DNA of 64,000 bases from Helicobacter_F equorum. Lineage in GTDB: Bacteria > Campylobacterota > Campylobacteria > Campylobacterales > Helicobacteraceae. Below are positions 1 to 8,489 of this stretch, one piece after another. Made by a program: the position numbers and the translations under genes. Below the pieces are notes generated by a model that saw nothing but the letters and a program-made list of their open reading frames with translations, searched no databases and was not told the DNA's origin. Where the stretch lies: NCBI RefSeq assembly GCF_042649585.1, contig NZ_JBHRZM010000006.1:1-64000 (forward strand), read 5' to 3'. The number at the start of each line of letters is the position of its first letter. The stretch's first letter is position 1.

Positions 1-1435
1 CACCCAATGTATTAGTAACAACTTCTACTTTTCCTTTTGCATCTTTAACTTGTGTAGAGAAGTCAAGTTTGGTATAGGCATTAAACACCCTAGCAATTTC
101 ATTAGTATCACTTCCAATTTTTGATTGCAAAATAGCAAGCATATGATTTAATACTTCTTTAAGTTCCACAAGCTGGGGATTTGATGGAACTTTGTCTATA
201 CGAGCCGTAAGATCACCATCTTCTACTGCTTTGGCGGTTTCTGTAGCTTCAAGTATCGCTTCTTTATCTTGTTGCAATGAGTGTTTTGTGCGCTCTATAT
301 TTTGATTGATCGCTTCAGCCATAAATCCAAGCTCATCGTTGGCAAATTTATGTCGCAAAACAGGAGGTGTAGAAACTTCATGATTGATGAACTTAAAGAA
401 ATCATGAAGAAACTTTTGAATCACGCTAACTGGTCCGATGAATTTTTTGATAATAAAATATAATACGATAAGTCCAAGTGCTCCCAAAATCAATGCTATC
501 CATACCGAAGTAATAAAACTTTTATTAACAGCATCTGTAAAATCACTCTGCGTTGCTGCAACTACGATTGTCCAACCAAAAGGAAATTGCTTATAATAAG
601 CAAGTCGTCTTTGATCAAGATTATTCACAAACTCTGCATAACCCTCCGGTGCCTTTTTAGTTAGATCAAAAACAGTTTTCTCTACAGGCGTCAAAGGTTT
701 ATCATGATTGATGGCATTTGGATTTTTATGGGAAAAAATTCGCCCTGTATCATCTGTGATGAAAATAGCCATACTAGGAAGTTCTGGACGCTCAAAATTC
801 AAAAATCTCTTTTGAAAATCATCCACAAATATATCTAAACAAATTGCACCTAAAAAATTACCATTTTTATCTACAAGTGGGGCAGTAGCAGTAGCCAACA
901 TTTTGCCCTTATCTTTACCACTTTGGCTTACATATGTTGGAGTTACGATACCTTGAAGCTGTTTTGTTTCAAGATATTTTTTCTTGGTTTGGACATAATA
1001 TGGACGCTCTAAATAATTAAAACCTGGCTCCGCTACCTCGTAATCACGTTTAAATGCTGCATTTAGTTCTTCATTATGCTCCACTAGTGCTTTTCCATTT
1101 TTCTCAAATATCACATAAACGGCGGAATATTTGATAAGTTCGGCAGTTTCTGCTAACACTGTTCGTTGTTTTACAATTCTCTCAGATTGATCAGAAATAC
1201 TCTCCAATGCTAAAATTTGCTTCCGTAAAAAATCTAAATGTTGTTGCGCCTCGATATTCATCGTAATATTTATCGTTGTATACGATGCACTTAAAGCTCC
1301 CTGTTGAATACTCTGAAAAAGTTCTATGGTATTTTCGGAAGTCTTTTTGTAATTATAGATAGTGACCGTTGCAATCACGACAACAAAAATTGATAACATA
1401 CATACAAGTAATTTATTACCTAAAGAAAATTTCAT
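1..1435 (-). CDS. Methyl-accepting chemotaxis protein (5' part, cut by window edge)
   Basis: Reading the minus strand from the ATG at 1435 gives an open frame of 478 codons that runs off the window. A membrane segment lies at about residues 7-27, followed by a roughly 270-residue periplasmic sensor of the double-Cache type (ending near FGWTIVVAA), a second membrane segment near residue 300, and HAMP-like helices around EDGDLTARI. The methyl-accepting and CheA/CheW-binding hairpin would lie beyond the edge. The expected role is ligand sensing at the inner membrane and control of CheA. The ligand cannot be told from sequence. The call is firm although the signalling domain is missing. Confidence 0.88.
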   Translation of the reverse strand, partial: MKFSLGNKLLVCMLSIFVVVIATVTIYNYKKTSENTIELFQSIQQGALSASYTTINITMNIEAQQHLDFLRKQILALESISDQSERIVKQRTVLAETAELIKYSAVYVIFEKNGKALVEHNEELNAAFKRDYEVAEPGFNYLERPYYVQTKKKYLETKQLQGIVTPTYVSQSGKDKGKMLATATAPLVDKNGNFLGAICLDIFVDDFQKRFLNFERPELPSMAIFITDDTGRIFSHKNPNAINHDKPLTPVEKTVFDLTKKAPEGYAEFVNNLDQRRLAYYKQFPFGWTIVVAATQSDFTDAVNKSFITSVWIALILGALGLIVLYFIIKKFIGPVSVIQKFLHDFFKFINHEVSTPPVLRHKFANDELGFMAEAINQNIERTKHSLQQDKEAILEATETAKAVEDGDLTARIDKVPSNPQLVELKEVLNHMLAILQSKIGSDTNEIARVFNAYTKLDFSTQVKDAKGKVEVVTNTLG

Positions 1436-1471
1436 ACTCTAAATACCCCCATGTGGTTTTATGATCCTGCG

Positions 1472-1477
1472 AATATA
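1472..1477 (-). promoter_or_regulatory. Candidate -10 box for the chemoreceptor
   Basis: The minus strand reads TTATATTCG about 37 bases before the chemoreceptor ATG, a reasonable housekeeping sigma -10 (TATATT). No sigma28 or sigma54 pattern was seen here. Confidence 0.4.
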
Positions 1478-1556
1478 ACAAAAAGATTCTTAAAAAATAC
1501 AAAGATATCAAGGCATTTTTAAGCAAAAATCCCTTTATCGTAGCAATACGTCCTCT

Positions 1557-2501
1557 TTATGCTCTTAATTCTTGTTTAAAATACTTAATGGTTTTTTCAA
1601 GTCCTTCCTTAAGCTGTATGCTTGGCTCCCACTTTAATTCGCTTTGTGCAAGGCTAATATCGGGTTTTCTTTGTTTGGGATCATCTTGTGGCAATGGATG
1701 AAAACTAATTTTAGAATGAGATTTAGCAAGTTCTATAATATTTTTGGCAAGCTCTAGGATTGTAAATTCATTGGGATTTCCGATATTTACTGGTCCAAAA
1801 AATCCATCTCTACTTTCCATAAGTTTCATCATGCCACTAACGAGATCATCAACATAACAAAAACTGCGTGTTTGGCTACCATCACCATAAATACTTATAT
1901 CCTCACCTTTTAGTGCCTGAATGATAAAATTACTCACCACACGCCCATCATTTGGGTGCATTCTAGGACCATAGGTATTAAAAATCCTCATAACCTTTAT
2001 ATTGACATTATGTTGTCTTTGGTAATCAAAAAACAATGTTTCTGCACACCTCTTGCCTTCATCATAGCATGCTCGTATGCCGATAGGATTGACTGCGCCA
2101 CGATAACTTTCTATCTGTGGGTGGATTTCAGGATCGCCATACACTTCACTTGTGGATGCTTGTAAAATTTTTGCTCGTGTGCGCTTGGCAAGCCCTAGCA
2201 TATTGATAGCACCCATCACAGAGGTTTTGGTTGTTTGCACGGGATCAAATTGATAATGCACTGGACTTGCTGGACAAGCGAGATTATAAATCTCATCAAC
2301 CTCAACATACAGAGGGAAGGTCACATCATGTCGCATAAACTCAAAACGCGGATTGCTCAACAGATGCAAGATGTTACGTTTTGTGCCAGTAAAAAGATTA
2401 TCCACACAAAGCACTTCATGTCCCTGCTCCAATAATCGCTCACATAAATGTGAGCCCAAAAACCCTGCCCCACCAGTTATTAGAATCTTTTTATATTGCA
2501 T
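1557..2501 (-). CDS. UDP-glucuronate decarboxylase-like NAD-dependent epimerase/dehydratase
   Basis: This is a 314-residue extended short-chain dehydrogenase. The N-terminus has the NAD-binding GGAGFLGSH. The signatures YNLACPASPVHYQ, STSEVYGDP, the catalytic YDEGK (Tyr-x3-Lys) and RIFNTYGPRMHPNDGRVV are those of UDP-xylose synthases (UXS), which oxidise and decarboxylate UDP-glucuronate. Length fits the soluble bacterial form. It has its own promoter, a TATAAT at 2536-2541, and SD AAGGAG. It lies downstream of other glycan genes on the same strand, so a role in LPS or protein-glycan sugar supply is inferred. UDP-glucose dehydrogenase is not in the window. A related dTDP-glucose-type dehydratase is less likely. 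Confidence 0.85.
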   Translation of the reverse strand: MQYKKILITGGAGFLGSHLCERLLEQGHEVLCVDNLFTGTKRNILHLLSNPRFEFMRHDVTFPLYVEVDEIYNLACPASPVHYQFDPVQTTKTSVMGAINMLGLAKRTRAKILQASTSEVYGDPEIHPQIESYRGAVNPIGIRACYDEGKRCAETLFFDYQRQHNVNIKVMRIFNTYGPRMHPNDGRVVSNFIIQALKGEDISIYGDGSQTRSFCYVDDLVSGMMKLMESRDGFFGPVNIGNPNEFTILELAKNIIELAKSHSKISFHPLPQDDPKQRKPDISLAQSELKWEPSIQLKEGLEKTIKYFKQELRA

Positions 2502-2535
2502 CCAATCTCCTTATATATCAAGATTTGTAAAAAGC

Positions 2536-2541
2536 ATTATA
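2536..2541 (-). promoter_or_regulatory. -10 box upstream of the UXS-like gene
   Basis: The minus strand reads GTTATAATGC with a perfect TATAAT, 35 bases before the ATG at 2501. This suggests the gene can be transcribed independently of the glycan genes upstream. Confidence 0.6.
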
Positions 2542-2683
2542 ACGCAAATTAAAGGATGATAAAATCAATACACAAAGAAATGCGCATAAAAGACAATCTT
2601 TTTCACAAAAGATATTAAAAACTACAAACTATCATTTATAGCCAAAAAATCTCAAATCCATAGAATCATCAATTACAAGATCC

Positions 2684-3991
2684 CTATGCTATTTTCTTGC
2701 GATAGAAATAATGCAATGGCACATACCAAATACTAGCCCAAAAACCAAGATACCATAATATAAAGCAAAAATGCCTATGAATAAAACTATGAGATTTACC
2801 AAATATAAACCAACTTAATGCAGGTAATGCAAAACAGACAATTAGGGCAATATAGAAACTCCTATAAACCTTATTGGTTTCGACAAAACAGACAAAAACG
2901 CTAATCCAAAAAAGAATAAGAAACAACTTTGTACCTGTTGTGATATAAATTGTGATGACATCCAATGCACTTGCATTAAGTGAATTTGCATAAACAGGAT
3001 CAAACTCCTTTGAGTCACCACCAATCATCCTACGCAAAAAATCATGTTGATAAATATCCATAAAACCAATGTATAAATCCCCATTACCACGAATATAGGT
3101 ATGTATTATAAATACAACCATAAACCCAACACAAGCAAGAATCAAAAATCCTAAGCCATATTCAAAGGCTCTGCCTTGAGCAATGCTCACAAAAGGTGGC
3201 GTAGATTCTGTGCGAGACAAAAGTCCATATATAAAGCTTATAATAAATGGACTAAGTGAAAAAAGTATAATACTTGTAATAAACTCATAACTCATACTAG
3301 CACGAAGAGCTATGGCAAGCATATAAGCCAAACACAATAAAGAAAACATCATTTTAGAAAGTTTATTGTGTGCTATTGCTATGTATAAACTAAATGCAAT
3401 AATTGCAGGAAACAACCAAAAAGCAAGGCTAAAATACAGACTTCCACCAAGTTTTAGAGTCCATCCACTTACAAATGAAATGAAAAATATAATCCCAAAA
3501 GCTTTACAAAAAATTTTACCAAGCAAAAAGGCACAGACAAATACACATAAGGCACTAAGAAAGGTATTAAACATATAAAGTGGATTAATGCTTTCAAAAC
3601 TAAATGCCTGATACAACCATGCATAGAAAAAACCCTGTATACCTATAGTTGAACGATAATGTCCAAAAGAATCTGGTTTGATACCTTCATATAAGATTCT
3701 TAATGTCCCATTACCATAAGTATCCTCTATATCTTTGGCAAAGACAAAACTTAGCCCATAACCCTCTAAGTCATAACCATATTGTTGCGCCAAAATTGTC
3801 GCTGGAATATGACTATCTACATCAGGGTAAGAGTTTGCCTTTGTATAGAAAAGCACACTTGTAATGCATACAATAACTACTGCTCCAAATAGAGCATACA
3901 TTCTATTCTCTATGATAAAAGCCGTGTATCTCATCAATTTTGCGAGCAAAAGCACAACATTATTGTTTCTTGCGATAGACTCTTTACTCAC
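2684..3991 (-). CDS. Polytopic membrane protein of a glycan cluster, function unknown
   Basis: This is a hydrophobic protein of about 435 residues with roughly ten membrane segments and a soluble loop near residues 50-110 (YPDVDSHIPATILAQQYG). An ATG-started frame exists from 4015. A GTG at 3991 is preferred because the minus strand reads AAGAAGGAGAGAAAA just before it, giving an ideal SD and a GTGAGTAA overlap with the stop of the FAD-protein gene. The shape (large loop after the first membrane segment, many TM helices) recalls GT-C glycosyltransferases or flippases, but no family motif was recognised. Tight coupling to the FAD protein and GtrA suggests one lipid-linked sugar pathway. Confidence 0.72.
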   Translation of the reverse strand: MSKESIARNNNVVLLLAKLMRYTAFIIENRMYALFGAVVIVCITSVLFYTKANSYPDVDSHIPATILAQQYGYDLEGYGLSFVFAKDIEDTYGNGTLRILYEGIKPDSFGHYRSTIGIQGFFYAWLYQAFSFESINPLYMFNTFLSALCVFVCAFLLGKIFCKAFGIIFFISFVSGWTLKLGGSLYFSLAFWLFPAIIAFSLYIAIAHNKLSKMMFSLLCLAYMLAIALRASMSYEFITSIILFSLSPFIISFIYGLLSRTESTPPFVSIAQGRAFEYGLGFLILACVGFMVVFIIHTYIRGNGDLYIGFMDIYQHDFLRRMIGGDSKEFDPVYANSLNASALDVITIYITTGTKLFLILFWISVFVCFVETNKVYRSFYIALIVCFALPALSWFIFGKSHSFIHRHFCFILWYLGFWASIWYVPLHYFYRKKIA

Positions 3992-5450
3992 TTTTCTCTC
4001 CTTCTTGATAATCATAGTCTGTGTTGATATACCATAAGTCGCATTCTTTACCTAGAATCTTATCTGCACACATCAACCCCATTAAAATACTATGATCTTG
4101 GTTATTGTATTTAAAACTGCCATTCCGACCTATAAAATACAAATCTTCAAAGCTATCAAGTGCATCATAGATTTTATGTAAATCTTCTTTGTAGCCTCTT
4201 TCATATATAGGATAGCTTTTATGAATTTTTAATACAGCTACATTTTTTATCAACCTAGAATCTGCCACAAGTTTAGATTCCAATAAGTCCTTCTTTGCCA
4301 TACTGCTTAGGGCACTTTCATCTAGATTCCACAAAGGCTCATCATCATTAGCCCAATACTCAAGACATAAAATCACAGAATCTTTTCCACACCGCAAATC
4401 TTTTGTCCAATTAGCAAAATTTGTGATCCTGCCTGTTTGCGTATCTTTGCTATGCACATAAATCCAATTATCTTTAAACAATGAAGTGCCTAATGATGTA
4501 TCATTTATAGTCTTTGTGTGAGCTTGTGTTTGAGAATCTTGCAAGCCTTGTGCTACTTCCATATACACCAAAATCGTGTTTCTAAACTTTAGTTTTTTAG
4601 CCAAATCTTTTGTCTTAGAATCTAATTCATCTAAAGATAGCACCATATCTCTAAAAGGTGCGGTCGAAATAACAATATCTCCGCTAAAATCTCCCTTATT
4701 TGTGATGATTCCAATAGCTTTTTTATTATGTGTTTTGATACCCACAACTTCAACATCACAATGTATCGTTCCACCACGTTTGATAATCTCATCTTTCATA
4801 TTGCTATACACTACGCCACAACCTTTTTTAGGATAGCTAAATTCATCGACTAAAGTTTTATGTTTCTTCCCACCATCACCAAAAAATGCAGATTTTATAG
4901 CCTCATAGAGATTTAGTCCTTTTATACGCTGTGCGGCAAAATCAGAATCTAGCTCACTACCCTTGATTCCCCAAAGTTTTTCTGTGTAACCCTTAAAGAA
5001 TATGCTATAAAGTCGGTAACCAAAAGCATTTGCCACCCAAGATTCAAAACTATCCCCTCTAAAAGGTAGGATTTTTGCCTTACAATAACTCAAAACGCAC
5101 AGGGCAGATTCTATAAACCCAAGCTTAAGTAACGCATCAAATCCACGCAAAGGATAATAAAAAAACTTACGATTATAAAAGATTCTAGTAAGTCGTGAGA
5201 CTTTCTCATATTCACCATTTGTATGTGAGTGCCAAAAATCATTAAGTCTTTTGTCCTTACTAAAAAACCTGTGTGGTCCAATATCCACGATTTGAGAAAA
5301 CAACTCTATGCTCTTGCTCATACCACCAACTTGAGATTCTAGCTCAAAAATTTCTACGCTATATCCTGACTCGCTTAATATTCTAGCGGCACTAAGCCCA
5401 GCAGGTCCTGCACCAATGATTAATACTTTTTTAGAAGATTCTTGTGTCAT
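3984..5450 (-). CDS. FAD-dependent oxidoreductase/mutase-like protein (UGM / amine-oxidase fold)
   Basis: This 488-residue soluble protein opens with a dinucleotide-binding motif, IGAGPAGLSAARIL, then FELESQVGGMSKS and DIGPHRFFSKD. These are hallmarks of the FAD superfamily holding UDP-galactopyranose mutase and protoporphyrinogen-oxidase-like enzymes. The C-terminal FAD contact looks like YFIGRNGSFKYNNQDHS. It is longer than classical UDP-galactopyranose mutase (about 370 residues), so the substrate is uncertain. It lies between gtrA (12 bases upstream) and the polytopic membrane protein (8-base overlap), implying a glycan-precursor step. Confidence 0.75.
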   Translation of the reverse strand: MTQESSKKVLIIGAGPAGLSAARILSESGYSVEIFELESQVGGMSKSIELFSQIVDIGPHRFFSKDKRLNDFWHSHTNGEYEKVSRLTRIFYNRKFFYYPLRGFDALLKLGFIESALCVLSYCKAKILPFRGDSFESWVANAFGYRLYSIFFKGYTEKLWGIKGSELDSDFAAQRIKGLNLYEAIKSAFFGDGGKKHKTLVDEFSYPKKGCGVVYSNMKDEIIKRGGTIHCDVEVVGIKTHNKKAIGIITNKGDFSGDIVISTAPFRDMVLSLDELDSKTKDLAKKLKFRNTILVYMEVAQGLQDSQTQAHTKTINDTSLGTSLFKDNWIYVHSKDTQTGRITNFANWTKDLRCGKDSVILCLEYWANDDEPLWNLDESALSSMAKKDLLESKLVADSRLIKNVAVLKIHKSYPIYERGYKEDLHKIYDALDSFEDLYFIGRNGSFKYNNQDHSILMGLMCADKILGKECDLWYINTDYDYQEGEKSE

Positions 5451-5461
5451 TGCTATCCTTT

Positions 5462-5923
5462 TTATGAGATTGTTGTGTGTGAAAGTTTTGTAAAACTAAA
5501 ATACTTGTGTCCTAAATAATTGCAGACAAAACTCATACCCACCCCACAAACATGTGCTACAAACTCCAAATGTTTTTGGTGTAATAAAAAATCTGTATAT
5601 GATTCAAACAATGAACTTGCTTGTAGGTAAGTATGAAAAGTAGAAGTGAGAGTTTCTAAAAGAAGAAGTGTTGTAACACTTACAAACAAAGCCACAACCA
5701 ATCCAAAGCTTGCTACGATACTAAAACGAACAAAGGCGAATTGCAAACTAATATTGCGAGGAAATATATATTTAGCAGAGAGTGCAAAATTTACAAAATG
5801 CCCTAAAATATAAGCGATAACCACACTATATGAAAAGTTTATATAAAAACTTATGTAATGCCTTGATATAAGATTTACAAACAAAGCCAAGAGTGCGACA
5901 CAAAAATACTTTAGTAACTGCAT
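5462..5923 (-). CDS. GtrA family membrane protein
   Basis: This small protein has four predicted membrane helices, about 153 residues from the ATG at 5923. It shows the GtrA pattern (KYFCVALLALFVNL at the start, GVGMSFVCNYLGHKYFSF at the end). GtrA proteins are thought to help move undecaprenyl-phosphate sugars across the inner membrane. A longer frame begins at 5977 but would overlap the end of galE and puts a hydrophilic leader before the first helix, so 5923 is preferred. It lies 13 bases after galE and 11 bases before the FAD protein, so the genes are probably co-transcribed. Confidence 0.8.
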   Translation of the reverse strand: MQLLKYFCVALLALFVNLISRHYISFYINFSYSVVIAYILGHFVNFALSAKYIFPRNISLQFAFVRFSIVASFGLVVALFVSVTTLLLLETLTSTFHTYLQASSLFESYTDFLLHQKHLEFVAHVCGVGMSFVCNYLGHKYFSFTKLSHTTIS

Positions 5924-5936
5924 CTTATTTCTTTTG

Positions 5937-7185
5937 TTAATATCTTGGGTTTGTATGCCAACGCAGAGCAGATGCAAGGATTGTTTCTAGCTTATAAAAA
6001 TATGGATTCCAACCCAATATGTCTCTTGCTCTACTACTATCACCAATAAGTATGGCAGGATCTCCTATGCGCCTAGATTCTATAACATATGGGATTTTTT
6101 TACCACATAAATCTTGTGTGCATTCTAACAATTCAAAGATAGAAAACCCTTCCCCATTTCCAAGATTAAATACTTCACCTATTTTGCCATCTCTCTTAGC
6201 ATCTAAAAAATACTTTAGCGCTAGAATATGTGCGCTTGCCAAATCATCAATATGAATATAATCACGCACACAAGATCCATCTTTTGTGGGATAATCATCA
6301 CCAAAAATACTCAAAGACTCTCTTTGACCAAGTGCGGTTTGCAACAACAAAGGGATCAAATGTGTTTCTGGATTATGAGATTCACCAATATCAAAAAGCA
6401 TACTTGCACCAGCGGCATTAAAATAACGCAATACCACATAATTTAATCCATAAGCATTATGAAAATCTCTCAACATGTTTTCTACCACGAGCTTTGAATA
6501 ACCATAAGGATTAATTGGGTTTTGTATATGGGATTCTGTTATAGGCAAATGCAATGGGTTGCCGTATGTAGCACAAGTGGAACTAAAAATGATATTTTTT
6601 ACATTAGCCCTACGCATAGATTCTAAAAGATTAAGAGAATTAGCAACATTATTACGATAATACTTGCTAGGATCATTCACACTCTCCCCAACATATGCAT
6701 AAGCAGCAAAATGCATAACTGCCTCTATATCGTATGTATCAAAAACAGAATCTAATGTAGCCTTATCACTCAAATCAGCTTGTATAAAAGTAGTACGTAA
6801 GTGTGCATTTTGAAGTGAGCGAAGTAGCAATAAATCAGAGTTGGCTTGTGTTTGATATTGTGCTATATGTGGACTAAGGTTAGTGTCAGCAAAATGTTTG
6901 TCATTAGATTTTGATTCTTTAAAAGGATTATTTAAAGGGTATTTATGCCCCCCCCCCCGCACGCGGTAAATTCTGCCCTAATTGTGCAAGAAATTGTGTT
7001 AATGTAGCACCACTAGAAACATCTAATGATGTATATTGCAAAGATTCTTTATGTCCTAAGCTAAGATTATCTAATACAAGTGTCTCAAATCCTAGTGCAT
7101 TAAGCAAGGCATTTGCATGAGAACCAATATACCCTGCCCCACCAGTTATTAGAATCTTTTTTGTTGTCATAGATTGCTGTGTCAT
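5937..7185 (-). CDS. galE: UDP-glucose 4-epimerase, phase-variable and out of frame here
   Basis: Two frames together make one GalE. The first, from the ATG at 7185 (SD AAGGA just before it), carries the NAD-binding GGAGYIGSH and VLDNLSLGHKESL and ends at a stop at 6943. The second, open from about 6962 to 5937, carries HFAAYAYVGESV, SSTCATYGNP, the catalytic YGYSK and RYFNAAGA. They meet at an 11-G run at 6948-6958. With 11 G the frame is broken; 10 or 13 G would join the parts into a protein of about 415 residues, versus the usual 340 or so. The excess is a segment of about 60-70 residues around the G run between the first NAD-binding motif and the rest. GalE interconverts UDP-Glc and UDP-Gal for LPS and glycans. 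It follows xseA by 63 bases. Confidence 0.85.
6948..6958 (-). repeat. Homopolymeric G tract (11 G on coding strand) inside galE
   Basis: The plus strand shows eleven consecutive C. By my count this is the only mononucleotide G/C run of more than six in the window. It lies exactly at the frame break of galE. Slipped-strand changes at such tracts are the classic Helicobacter/Campylobacter contingency switch. Frame arithmetic gives ON at 10 or 13 G and OFF at 11 (this sequence) or 12. Confidence 0.93.
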
Positions 7186-7248
7186 TACATTCCTTGCATA
7201 CAAAACTTTAATAATTATACTATGTCCTCTCTTAAAAGCTCCAATCTT

Positions 7249-8481
7249 TTAGAGAATCTTTGCCTGTCTTATCGCCGTAGTATCCACAAGCTCGACTACT
7301 TCACCACTTTGTAAATGCTCTAGGGCGACCACTTTGCCATTTTGTAGCACCTGTGCTAGATTCTTTTTGGTTTGTTGTGGATTTAGTGCCAAAAGTGTGT
7401 AGCGTAAGGATTCTATAATTTTTTGCTTAGAATCCACAAATCGCTCAAATCGCAATGCCTGATAAAATGGCAATACTTCCGCTTCTTTATCTTGCAAAAA
7501 AGCTCGTGCAACATTCACAAGATTTTGTCGCAAAAAAGCAACGTGCTCACATTGTGTGTATATGGTAGATTCTCTATTTTTTGCTTGTAAAAGCGCTAAT
7601 ACATGTTTTAGAATCTCATACTTTGAGGCATACAGGGACAAAAACATATTTTCATGCAATCTACACATTTCATCAAGACGCATAAGCCACTCTTGCGAAT
7701 CTGGTAGAATCATCTCCATTGCCGCACTTGGAGTAGGTGCTCGCAAATCTGCCACAAAGTCTGAAATCATTGTATCTACCTCGTGTCCCACAGCACTTAC
7801 TATCGGGGTGCGTGCGTGAAAAATCGCATCAGCCACCACCTCCTCATTAAACGCCCACAAATCTTGGATGCTACCGCCACCACGACCAATAACAATCACA
7901 TCAAAAGCTTGTGGTGTGCCAAAAAAACGATCGGCATATGCGATATTACGCGCGATAGAATCTTTTGCTTCATCACCCTGCACAAGTGTATTTATCGCAA
8001 CAATTTTTGTAAGTCTCCACCGCTTTTTGGCAACTTTTACCATATCTTGAAGTGCCGCACCACTAAGAGAAGTCAAAATCGCTATACGCTTAGGGTATGG
8101 TGGTATAGGCTTTTTAGATTTAAAATAGCCCTTTTGTTGCAATGTTTCTTTTAGTTGCTCAAAGCGCAGCGTAAGCTCACCCACACCCTCTGGAATCATA
8201 CTCTTGCATTGAATCTGGTATTCTCCCCGCGGTGTATATACACTTATGCCGCCACTCACAACAACGCTTATGCCATCTTTTGGCTCAAATTTAAGCATAT
8301 TGGCATTGCCACGAAACATTACACAACGCACTTGTGAATTTGCATCTTTGAGACTAAAATACATATGTCCACTTGTATGGATTGTGAGATTGCTAATCTC
8401 TCCTTGCACTTGAACTTGTAAAAATGTGCTATCCATAAGAGCCTTTATCTGTGCATTTAACTCACTAACACCAAGAATCAT
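7249..8481 (-). CDS. xseA: Exodeoxyribonuclease VII large subunit
   Basis: This 410-residue protein has an N-terminal OB-fold (VQVQGEISNLTIHTSGHMYFSLKD) and the XseA core motifs GRGGGSIQDLWAFN, PIVSAVGHEVDT and ADLRAPTPSAAME, then a coiled-coil C-terminal part. With XseB it degrades single-stranded DNA to oligonucleotides in repair. The start ATG at 8481 follows AAGGATAGGT. It lies 8 bases after the unknown gene of the lysC operon. xseB is not in the window. Confidence 0.95.
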   Translation of the reverse strand: MILGVSELNAQIKALMDSTFLQVQVQGEISNLTIHTSGHMYFSLKDANSQVRCVMFRGNANMLKFEPKDGISVVVSGGISVYTPRGEYQIQCKSMIPEGVGELTLRFEQLKETLQQKGYFKSKKPIPPYPKRIAILTSLSGAALQDMVKVAKKRWRLTKIVAINTLVQGDEAKDSIARNIAYADRFFGTPQAFDVIVIGRGGGSIQDLWAFNEEVVADAIFHARTPIVSAVGHEVDTMISDFVADLRAPTPSAAMEMILPDSQEWLMRLDEMCRLHENMFLSLYASKYEILKHVLALLQAKNRESTIYTQCEHVAFLRQNLVNVARAFLQDKEAEVLPFYQALRFERFVDSKQKIIESLRYTLLALNPQQTKKNLAQVLQNGKVVALEHLQSGEVVELVDTTAIRQAKIL

Positions 8482-8489
8482 ACCTATCC

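Noticed and set aside
6943..7203. Separate 86-residue epimerase-like gene
   Set aside because: It is the N-terminal part of galE cut by the G tract, not an independent gene.
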